This document shows positions 25,875 through 33,147 of a DNA stretch of 64,000 nt, in pieces. The stretch covers positions 186,001 through 250,000 of the forward strand of contig CBDDKM010000008.1 of NCBI GenBank assembly GCA_965230225.1, given 5' to 3'. The DNA is from CALSMU01 sp965230225 (GTDB lineage Bacteria; Bacteroidota; Bacteroidia; Flavobacteriales_D; Parvicellaceae). The first letter of the stretch is position 1. Each line of letters starts with the position of its first letter. The position numbers and the translations under genes are program-made. The notes under the pieces were generated by a model. That model ran no database searches. It was not told where the DNA came from and was given only the letters and a program-made list of their open reading frames with translations.

Positions 25875-27425
25875 CTAGAAAGAATCTTTAATCTTGATCA
25901 TACCATTCTGACCGTCTATTGCTGCAGAAACAATTCCACCTGCATATCCTGCCCCCTCTCCTATTGGGTATAATCCTTTTATACGAGTATGCTCCAGAGT
26001 TTCTCTATCTCTCGGAATTCGAACCGGCGACGAAGTTCTGGACTCAGTAGCGTGCAATACTGCCTGATTGGTTAAATAACCTCTCATTTTTCTTCCGAAT
26101 CCGGATAATCCTTTTCGAAGGGCTTTGGTAATAAACTCTGGAAAAACCTCACTTAAGTCGGTAGAAACGATCCCAGGGTGATAAGATGTTTTGGGGAGGT
26201 CTTTTGATTTCTTTCCCTTAATAAAGTCTACCATTCTTTGCGCAGGAACCTGTTGAGTTTGGCCGGCAACTTCCCAACACTTTTGCTCCACACTGCGCTG
26301 AAAATACATTCCTGCCAACGCCCCGTATTGATGAAATTGAGGAATGTCTTCCCATTTTACTTCGGTAACGATACCTGAATTAGAAAACGGATTATTTCTT
26401 CTACTTGGAGACCAACCATTGGTCACTACTTCTCCCGGAGAAGTAGCACATGGAGCGATCACACCTCCTGGGCACATACAAAATGAATATACTCCCCGGT
26501 CCCCAACATTTTCAACCAAGCTGTAAGAAGCCGGAGGGAGAAGCTCTCCTCTGTCCTCACATTTATACTGAATCTGATCAATTAATTGTTGAGGATGCTC
26601 AATTCGTACTCCTAATGCAAACGGCTTATACTCCAGTTCGATGTTCTGATCATGAAGCATTTCGTAGATATCTCTGGCAGAATGTCCTGTTGCTAGTATT
26701 AGCTTTTCGCATTTTATCAATTCTCCATTGATATATGCTCCGGTTAATGCATTGTTTTCGATCTCCAACCCCGTGAGCTTGGAGTTAAAATGCACTTCAC
26801 CACCATGATCCAAAATCCTGTTTCGAATATTAGTAATTAAGGAAGGTAGTTTATTGGTTCCAATATGAGGATGTGCATCGATGGCAATATCTGGATCTGC
26901 TCCATGATAAATAAGCGTTTCCAGTACCTTTCTTACACTTCCTCTCTTTTTAGATCGAGTATACAATTTACCGTCCGAATAGGTTCCTGCACCTCCCTCT
27001 CCAAAACAATAATTAGATTCCGGGTTTACTATATGATCCTTATTAATGGCCGCTAAATCTCTACGTCTTTCCCTAACATCTTTTCCACGTTCGTAAACAA
27101 TTGGTTTAATTCCAAGTTCCAACGCTTCCAATGCAGCAAACAGTCCTGCAGGGCCACTACCAATAATTATAACAGAATGCTCTGAACTACTAACATCCTG
27201 ATAATTTCTCTGAATGGGTTGAGGAACGTAATCCTCCTCCAGATAAACTTGAAACCTTAACTGATAGGTAACCGGTTTCCTTCTGGCATCTATGGATCGC
27301 TTACGCAACTGAATATGACGAATTTCATCGGGTGAAATTCCCATTCTGGCAGCCACCTTGTTCTTACATAAATTGGTGTCCGAAGCTTCCTCCGGTAATA
27401 CAGATATGACTACCTCTTCTATCAA
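25875..27425 (-). CDS. FAD-dependent oxidoreductase (COG2509-type)
   Basis: A 516-residue flavoprotein. A small N-terminal domain (about residues 1-75, with RKRSIDARRKP) precedes the FAD-binding Rossmann motif VIIIGSGPAGLFAALEALE. Further on are CFGEGGAGTYSDGKLYTRSK, a second dinucleotide-type stretch LILATGHSARD, and the C-terminal GLYPIGEGAGYAGGIVSAA that closes the FAD site. This is the pattern of uncharacterised FAD dehydrogenases widespread in bacteria; substrate unknown. The only start that keeps the N-terminal domain is TTG at 27425; the next ATG is at residue 29. It lies 9 bases after the distal porT paralogue and is probably part of the same operon. Confidence 0.88.
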   Translation of the reverse strand: MIEEVVISVLPEEASDTNLCKNKVAARMGISPDEIRHIQLRKRSIDARRKPVTYQLRFQVYLEEDYVPQPIQRNYQDVSSSEHSVIIIGSGPAGLFAALEALELGIKPIVYERGKDVRERRRDLAAINKDHIVNPESNYCFGEGGAGTYSDGKLYTRSKKRGSVRKVLETLIYHGADPDIAIDAHPHIGTNKLPSLITNIRNRILDHGGEVHFNSKLTGLEIENNALTGAYINGELIKCEKLILATGHSARDIYEMLHDQNIELEYKPFALGVRIEHPQQLIDQIQYKCEDRGELLPPASYSLVENVGDRGVYSFCMCPGGVIAPCATSPGEVVTNGWSPSRRNNPFSNSGIVTEVKWEDIPQFHQYGALAGMYFQRSVEQKCWEVAGQTQQVPAQRMVDFIKGKKSKDLPKTSYHPGIVSTDLSEVFPEFITKALRKGLSGFGRKMRGYLTNQAVLHATESRTSSPVRIPRDRETLEHTRIKGLYPIGEGAGYAGGIVSAAIDGQNGMIKIKDSF

Positions 27426-27434
27426 TTGATTTGA

Positions 27435-28145
27435 TTATCCTTCAAAGGTTAAAGATACTGTCCAGACCTTAGATCGGAGCGATCCAATTGGATCAGAGAA
27501 TTTCAGGTTTTCCTGAATCAGCATGTTGCGTCGCCCTACCCCAAGTTTAAGTTCTATCCCAAACTTAAAGTACTCTAAAAAGAAGTCAAAACCTCCTCCT
27601 ATTTCGTATCCAAAATCTGCTTTTTGAATTTTCACAATCTGATCCTGCAAAGAAGCGGTAGAGTTTTTCACATCCTTGTTGGACGACATGTCCAACCCAA
27701 ACCTTCCTCCAGTAATCATATAAGCTGCAAAATTGTTAATTCTGTTTGTTCTGAATTTAAACAACAGCGGAAAATCCAAAAACACTGACTCTACTGGTTT
27801 TACCCAAAATTCCGTAGTATCCGGTTCCTGATAAAAGGTGTACTCTAACCCTCTTTCCTGAAAAGAAAGAGTTGGAATAAATCGAATTTTAAAGTTGGGC
27901 GTTGGGTTTAAGGACGATACAATTCCCAGGTTAAACCCGGGTCTTCTATCCACCTGCATTACCATTATGGTATCGTTCAAAACTCTGTTTTGGTTAGGCT
28001 CCATGTAAAAATCGGCCTGGTTATATCCCAGAACAAACCCAAAGTGAATAATCTGACGATCAAAACTTTGAAGGTTTCCAATTTGCTGAGCCTTAGACTG
28101 AAACGAGCAAAAAACCAGTAATAATATGGTAATATACCTAAACAT
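27435..28145 (-). CDS. PorT-like outer membrane protein (second tandem copy)
   Basis: A 236-residue beta-barrel protein with signal peptide (MFRYITILLLVFCSFQSKAQ). Its pattern closely follows the neighbouring PorT: HFGFVLGYNQADFYM, VDRRPGFNLGIVSSLN, ERGLEYTF, DFPLLFKFRTNRINNFAAY, GYEIGGGFDFFLEYFKFGIE and LRSKVWTVSLTFEG. PorT is an outer-membrane component needed for type IX secretion in Porphyromonas and Flavobacterium. Two adjacent copies that have clearly diverged are unusual. The arrangement ubiE, porT, paralogue, oxidoreductase on one strand suggests an operon. Whether this copy or the upstream one performs the classic role cannot be decided here. Confidence 0.82.
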   Translation of the reverse strand: MFRYITILLLVFCSFQSKAQQIGNLQSFDRQIIHFGFVLGYNQADFYMEPNQNRVLNDTIMVMQVDRRPGFNLGIVSSLNPTPNFKIRFIPTLSFQERGLEYTFYQEPDTTEFWVKPVESVFLDFPLLFKFRTNRINNFAAYMITGGRFGLDMSSNKDVKNSTASLQDQIVKIQKADFGYEIGGGFDFFLEYFKFGIELKLGVGRRNMLIQENLKFSDPIGSLRSKVWTVSLTFEG

Positions 28146-28219
28146 CGATTGGCAAAAATAGTAAAATTGAACTATTACAGTAAGGTTAGATATCCTTTAC
28201 TAACGAAAAAATCGGGCCA

Positions 28220-28948
28220 TTATTTTTTTCTGTTTCGAACTCCCTTTCCTCCTTCAAAGTACATTGTGAGCATCCATACCTTATTTCTAAGGGATTCAAT
28301 GGGAGCAGAAAAGGCTGTTTGATCCTGAATTAGAATATCCCTCATTCCCGAACTTAATTTCAGTTCCAGGCCATACCTGAAGTACTCCAAATAGAACTCA
28401 ACCCCTCCTCCAACTTCGACACCATAATCCAACAATTCTGTTTTGATGATAATGTCTTTATAGCTATGGGTAGGATTCTGTACTTTTCGATCAGATGATA
28501 AATCCACACTTAAATATGCTCCTCCAACTGCAAATGCAGAAAAATTATCAATTCGGTTTGTTTCTAGCTTTAGTAGTAGAGGGAAATCATAATAGGCAGA
28601 TCGAACGGGCTTTTCCCAATACCCCTCTTGTCTTTTAATTGTTTGAAAAGAATATTCCAGATTCCTTTCCTTAAATAAAAATGTTGGTGTAAATCGTAGG
28701 CTAACATTTTTCGAAATGTTTAAACTGCTTACAACGGTAATGTTTAGCCCAGGTTTCTTTGCCACTTCCAATACCATTAATGAGTCGGAATAGTTTGGAT
28801 TTCTTACCAAATTTAAACTGGAAGAATTATACCCCAATCCAAATCCGAAATGGAAATTATTGCGATGAAAAGCTTGTAAATTCTTAATCTGAGAATAAGA
28901 AAACAAGGGCAGAAACCATAAAACAATAAAGAAGCAAGACCTATACAT
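28220..28948 (-). CDS. porT: PorT family T9SS outer membrane protein (first tandem copy)
   Basis: A 242-residue outer-membrane barrel with signal peptide (MYRSCFFIVLWFLPLFSYSQ) and the PorT pattern: HRNNFHFGFGLGYNSSSLNL, EVAKKPGLNITVVSSLN, YYDFPLLLKLETNRIDNFSA, YGVEVGGGVEFYLEYFRYGLE and LRNKVWMLTMYFEGG. It ends in a basic tail (NRKK). In Flavobacterium porT sits next to ubiE, as here (31 bases after it), which supports calling this the orthologue. PorT acts in type IX secretion and hence in gliding and surface protein export. The second copy follows about 75 bases downstream. Confidence 0.85.
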   Translation of the reverse strand: MYRSCFFIVLWFLPLFSYSQIKNLQAFHRNNFHFGFGLGYNSSSLNLVRNPNYSDSLMVLEVAKKPGLNITVVSSLNISKNVSLRFTPTFLFKERNLEYSFQTIKRQEGYWEKPVRSAYYDFPLLLKLETNRIDNFSAFAVGGAYLSVDLSSDRKVQNPTHSYKDIIIKTELLDYGVEVGGGVEFYLEYFRYGLELKLSSGMRDILIQDQTAFSAPIESLRNKVWMLTMYFEGGKGVRNRKK

Positions 28949-28979
28949 TCGTACAGATCAAAACGGAAAACAGGAATTT

Positions 28980-29711
28980 TTATTTTTCTCCGATATAAAT
29001 GGTAGCTATTCCTCCGGACACCTCTCTACGAGAAACATTTTTGTACCCCACTTTCCTGTAAATGTCCAAAAAGTCATCTCCTTCCGGAAAAGCTTCAATA
29101 GACTCCGGCAAGTAAGTGTAAGCTGCGTCATCTTTAGAAATACTGCGCCCTACCTTAGGCATGATGTATTTGGAATAGAAATGATAAGATTGCTTTACCG
29201 GAAATTTTCTAGGTTTCGAGAACTCAAGTACAGCAGCGACACCACCGTCCTTTAATACTCGTAGCATTTCTGACAATCCCTTCTCAAGATTTTCGAAATT
29301 TCTTACTCCAAACCCAACAGTTATGGCATCAAACTCACCATCTTCAAAAGGCAATTGCTCACTATCTCCGTATTCAAGGGTAATGACCTTATCATATCCC
29401 TTTTTCTGAATTTTTTCTACTCCTTTTTCCAACATTCCTCTCGAAATGTCTACTCCCACAATTCTTTTTGGATTTAGTTTTAAAGATTCAATAGCAAAAT
29501 CTCCAGTTCCGGTAGCAATGTCTAAAACAGATTTTGGATGGTACTTCCCTATCATTTTAACTGCTCTTTTTCTCCATAGCTTATCAATTCCCATGGATAA
29601 AAAGTGATTCAAGAAGTCGTACTTATGGGAAATATTATCGAACATTTCCGCCACTTGTTGCTTCTTCGATCTATCAGATTCTTTGTAGGGTGTTACCGTT
29701 TGCTTTGACAT
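28980..29711 (-). CDS. ubiE: Demethylmenaquinone/2-polyprenyl-benzoquinol methyltransferase
   Basis: A 243-residue SAM-dependent methyltransferase of the UbiE/MenG family, catalysing the last step of menaquinone synthesis (menaquinone is the usual quinone in Bacteroidota). Motifs are MFDNISHKYDFLNHFLSMGI, the SAM-binding loop VLDIATGTGDFAIE, the region DAITVGFGVRNFEN and the C-terminal SGGIATIYIGEK. Length and start (ATG 29711) are normal. A TACTTTTG -7 box ends only seven bases before the ATG, so the transcript may be nearly leaderless. porT follows 31 bases downstream. Confidence 0.96.
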   Translation of the reverse strand: MSKQTVTPYKESDRSKKQQVAEMFDNISHKYDFLNHFLSMGIDKLWRKRAVKMIGKYHPKSVLDIATGTGDFAIESLKLNPKRIVGVDISRGMLEKGVEKIQKKGYDKVITLEYGDSEQLPFEDGEFDAITVGFGVRNFENLEKGLSEMLRVLKDGGVAAVLEFSKPRKFPVKQSYHFYSKYIMPKVGRSISKDDAAYTYLPESIEAFPEGDDFLDIYRKVGYKNVSRREVSGGIATIYIGEK

Positions 29712-29718
29712 AATAACG

Positions 29719-29726
29719 CAAAAGTA
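29719..29726 (-). promoter_or_regulatory. Candidate -7 box of ubiE (TACTTTTG)
   Basis: An exact TAnnTTTG match on the minus strand separated from the ubiE ATG by seven bases (CGTTATT). It predicts a leader of only a few bases. No -33 element was evident. Confidence 0.45.
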
Positions 29727-29774
29727 GTGGTAATTTTAGATTCAGGAAACCCTATTGGAAAATATTATAAAGAC

Positions 29775-30800
29775 TTATTTATAGGTGATGGTAAGTACGT
29801 AGTGAACTTTACCTTTCTTCCCTTTCTTTTCAGCAGGGTTCCAGTCGGGCATTTGCTCCATGATATTGGCAAGGCTAAGTCCCAACTGACGATGATTGCA
29901 ATTCTGGATCAGAACATCTTTGATCTTCCCTTTACTGGTTACCATAAAAGATAAGTTTGCCTTCATCTTTCTATTGATCCCTTCCAGTAATTCATCTTCA
30001 TCCAATCTGTTTTGAATAAAACTCATTAAATCTTCATCAGAACTTCCAAAGTAAGGCATCCCCTCTTCCTCATACACATACCCTTTTATTGGTGCTGCAT
30101 AAGCGGTGGTTTTACCCATGGTTTTGGATTGAGAATAAAACTCGTCTTCTACTTCGGCAGATTGGCGGTAAGCTATGGAAGTACTAAACACCTTTTCTCT
30201 CGGCTGAATAGGCTTAAATCCATTATCTTCTTTTGGCAGTGGTTCTTCATTCACTACCGTATCCTTCACTTCAACAATTAGATCATCAGGCTCGTTTGCC
30301 TTTACTTTTTCTGTAAAATAAACCTCTTCCCTTACCTTTTCTTCGATGTGAATGTTGTTCCCTTTCAATTCAAAATTATACAGGGTATCATCATCCGTAA
30401 ACACAATAGATTCTTGTTCCTCAACAGCAGTATCTTCAGGTACCAGAATATTCTTCTCCGGTTGTACATTTTCCTCCACCATCTGCTGTGTTTCTTCACT
30501 AGAATTAGACACAAAAATAGTAACGCCAACTGCCAGTACTGCTGCAACTGCTATCCAACCATAAGGTACAGACTTTTTCCCGCCAACAGCTTGATCAATT
30601 CTACTGTTTACGTTAGAAGTAATATTAGAAACAACACCAAGATCCGCTAATGTCAACTCTTTTACAACCTCCTCCATCTCGGGATGTTGTTCAAGAAATC
30701 GTTGCACACGCTCTCGCTCTGAGGTATGCAAGGTACCAGCTACATATCCTTTTAACTCCTTAAGGGATACATTGTCGATATGTTTATCCTTTTGTGTCAT
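29775..30800 (-). CDS. Probable anti-sigma factor-type membrane protein with TonB-C-like C-terminal domain
   Basis: A 341-residue protein with an N-terminal cytoplasmic helical part (about residues 1-75), one membrane segment (about 80-98, YGWIAVAAVLAVGVTIFVSN), an acidic linker rich in Glu, Pro and Val, and a C-terminal globular domain (about 240-341: LSFMVTSKGKIKDVLIQNCN, WNPAEKKGKKGKVHYVLTI) that resembles TonB/AgmX-type C-terminal domains. The N-terminal part lacks the zinc-binding anti-sigma motif. The ATG shares one base with the stop of the ECF sigma gene (TAATG), which indicates translational coupling and supports a sigma/anti-sigma pair. The signal sensed is unknown. Confidence 0.75.
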   Translation of the reverse strand: MTQKDKHIDNVSLKELKGYVAGTLHTSERERVQRFLEQHPEMEEVVKELTLADLGVVSNITSNVNSRIDQAVGGKKSVPYGWIAVAAVLAVGVTIFVSNSSEETQQMVEENVQPEKNILVPEDTAVEEQESIVFTDDDTLYNFELKGNNIHIEEKVREEVYFTEKVKANEPDDLIVEVKDTVVNEEPLPKEDNGFKPIQPREKVFSTSIAYRQSAEVEDEFYSQSKTMGKTTAYAAPIKGYVYEEEGMPYFGSSDEDLMSFIQNRLDEDELLEGINRKMKANLSFMVTSKGKIKDVLIQNCNHRQLGLSLANIMEQMPDWNPAEKKGKKGKVHYVLTITYK

Positions 30801-31366
30801 TAACCTTCTTGATCATTCATTCTTTTCTCCATCATTATTTTGATGTTCCTTTTTCCATTTTGAATGTAGCTCTTTACTTTTTTTAATTCGTAACCAGTTA
30901 TTTCCACTATATCGGTATAACTTTTCTTCTCCATGTAGAACAACTTTACACAAATCTGTTGCTCTTCTTTCAACTCTTCTATTACCGACTCCATTAGTAA
31001 CAACTGGTCTTCCAGCAATTCTTTACTCAATAGGTCATCATTCTCATCGGATTCCATAAACGGTGAACGATTATTTTTTTCTTCTTCTATTTTTTCTCGT
31101 TCTCGAATGGTTTTTCGAAGCTTCTTGTAGCAGTGATTTCTGGATACGGAAAAAATCCACGAATTAAAATTGGACACCTCGTGCTTCAATAAATCTCTGG
31201 AAATAATTTCGAACAATTCAAAAGTGGCATCTTCTGCCTCCGTTTGATTCTTCAAAAATTTAAAACACAAAGCTGAAATCAAATGGGTTTTTCGTTGAAA
31301 CAATTCTCCAACGTATTCCAGGTTCTTAGATTCTTTATAAGCAATAATAAGTTCCTCATCACTCAT
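30800..31366 (-). CDS. ECF-type RNA polymerase sigma factor
   Basis: A 188-residue sigma factor with region 2 (MSDEELIIAYKESKNLEYVG and the core around EAEDATFELFEII, then FNSWIFSVSRNHCYKKLRK) and region 4 (LKEEQQICVKLFYMEKKSYT, then a helix-turn-helix around VEITGYELKKVKSYIQNGKR). It directs RNA polymerase to a small regulon, probably envelope-related. The ATG at 31366 matches the usual ECF start; the frame is open from 31414. The stop overlaps the ATG of the membrane protein downstream by one base. It is divergent from the DUF4139 gene, with about 135 bases between the two starts. Confidence 0.88.
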   Translation of the reverse strand: MSDEELIIAYKESKNLEYVGELFQRKTHLISALCFKFLKNQTEAEDATFELFEIISRDLLKHEVSNFNSWIFSVSRNHCYKKLRKTIREREKIEEEKNNRSPFMESDENDDLLSKELLEDQLLLMESVIEELKEEQQICVKLFYMEKKSYTDIVEITGYELKKVKSYIQNGKRNIKIMMEKRMNDQEG

Positions 31367-31502
31367 TTTCCTGAGGGATCGAATAAACTTTACTATGAGA
31401 ATCAAAAGTGGCATTAGAGGTCGTAATCTACATTTTTTTCAGGTAGTTATGGAAATTATATGATCAATGAACCTATTATGTAAATCTATAAAATCGCCTA
31501 CA

Positions 31503-33137
31503 ATGTTAAAAAGAATTTTACCATCCACCATTTTCATCCTCACTACTTTTTTTTCATTCGCCAACGAACTATATGTCAAATCTGAGATTAAGCACGTAAC
31601 CGTATTTCTTAACGGAGCTCAGATCGAACGAAAAGGAACAGCAAAGCTTTCGAAGGGAATGAATGAAATCATTCTGGAGGGAGTGAGCGATAAGATCAAT
31701 GCTAAAAGTTTTCAGGTGAGCGCTACCGGTGCAAGAGTGCTTTCTACCAAGTACACCAACATTAACATTACCAAGCAAAAGGATCACTCCAAAAGAATCA
31801 GAACAATCGAAGATTCCATTGCTAAAATTGATTATCAGATTAGAGAAATTAACTACAAAAAGAAAACCTATCAGGCAGAAGCTGAGGTAATGAATCTCTA
31901 CCACAAAGTAGGAAGCGGAGAAACAGGATTTACAGTAGATGACCTATCCAAATTATCAGAATTACACCGTACCAGACTTTGGAACATCAACAAGAACCTG
32001 TTCGAGCTGGAGGAAAAATTTAAGCGATTACAAGAAGAAAAAAGAAATCATCAATACAATATTACTGCTTTAAAAAGGGTACTTCCACCGGAATACGTTC
32101 ATGCCATAAAAATTAAGGTACAAGCCAATGCTGCAGTCACTTCTACTTTTAACGTAAAATACCTTGTTGGTGGTGCTGCCTGGGCTCCTAATTACGACAT
32201 CAGAGTGGTTAATACCAATAAAGACATTAAGATTGACTATCATGCAGATGTAATGAATCAAAGTGGTGAAGATTGGATCAATAAGCCAATGACCATTTCC
32301 ACCTTTGTTTCTGAGCAAACACTTGCTCTTCCAAAATTGAACGAATGGAAGGTGGGGAAAAGGTATACTTCCAATAATCCGGGAAGATCGCACGTGGGGC
32401 CAAAAGATATTTCAAGAAGCGTTGCTCAACAATCTTCTGATTTAAAATTACTGGACGGTGTAGAATATGCCGAAATTGAAGTTTCAGGTATAGGTGTTGA
32501 TTTTAAACTAAAAGAGAAATACAACATTCCTTCGGACGGACAAGTGTATCTGGTAGACATTACAGAATACACCCTACCTGCCATGTTCAAGTACTACTCT
32601 ATTCCAAAAATGGATAAAGACGCATTTATCTTAAGTCAAATATCCGGATGGGAAAAACTTAACCTGATTGAAGGTAAAGCCAACATCTTCCTGAGAGAAT
32701 CGTTTGTGGGAGAATCATATATAAAACCAGGTGTTGTAGGAGATACTTTAAGCATTGCACTTGGAAGAGATAACAAAGTATATGTTTCAAGAGAACGAGT
32801 GGAAGAAAAAACCACAAAACAGATTATTGGTTCTCACAAAAAAGAGATTTACACATACAAATTAACGGTTAAGAACACGAATCCCAACCCTATTAAAATG
32901 GTGCTAATCGATCAGGTACCAATTTCTACCGATGATGAAGTAACCGTAAACATATTAGAGCTTTCCGGAGGAATCAAAGACGATTACAACGGACAGGTGG
33001 ACTGGGAAGTGGCACTGGATGCTGGAGAGTCTAAGGAGTACATTCTATCCTTCTCTTTGAAATACCCTAAAACAATGAAAATGGACAATAGTAGAAAGGC
33101 AAACTACTACCAGCGAAAAGTGAAAGCTAAATTTTAA
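31503..33137 (+). CDS. DUF4139 (MuiA-type) secreted protein
   Basis: A 544-residue protein with signal peptide (MLKRILPSTIFILTTFFSFA), an N-terminal DUF4140-type domain (about 20-120, VTVFLNGAQIERKGTAKL and LEGVSDKINAKSFQV), a coiled-coil-like stretch (about 100-195, Lys/Glu-rich) and a C-terminal DUF4139 domain (about 215-540, AWAPNYDIRVV, DWINKPMTISTF, VKNTNPNPIKMVLIDQVPIS, GQVDWEVALDAGES). The family is named after the mucoidy inhibitor A protein; its biochemistry is unknown. The ATG at 31503 gives a clean signal peptide. Ten bases separate it from the PorP/SprF-VWA gene, so the two form a likely operon. Confidence 0.85.
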   Translation: MLKRILPSTIFILTTFFSFANELYVKSEIKHVTVFLNGAQIERKGTAKLSKGMNEIILEGVSDKINAKSFQVSATGARVLSTKYTNINITKQKDHSKRIRTIEDSIAKIDYQIREINYKKKTYQAEAEVMNLYHKVGSGETGFTVDDLSKLSELHRTRLWNINKNLFELEEKFKRLQEEKRNHQYNITALKRVLPPEYVHAIKIKVQANAAVTSTFNVKYLVGGAAWAPNYDIRVVNTNKDIKIDYHADVMNQSGEDWINKPMTISTFVSEQTLALPKLNEWKVGKRYTSNNPGRSHVGPKDISRSVAQQSSDLKLLDGVEYAEIEVSGIGVDFKLKEKYNIPSDGQVYLVDITEYTLPAMFKYYSIPKMDKDAFILSQISGWEKLNLIEGKANIFLRESFVGESYIKPGVVGDTLSIALGRDNKVYVSRERVEEKTTKQIIGSHKKEIYTYKLTVKNTNPNPIKMVLIDQVPISTDDEVTVNILELSGGIKDDYNGQVDWEVALDAGESKEYILSFSLKYPKTMKMDNSRKANYYQRKVKAKF

Positions 33138-33147
33138 CCACAACCCC

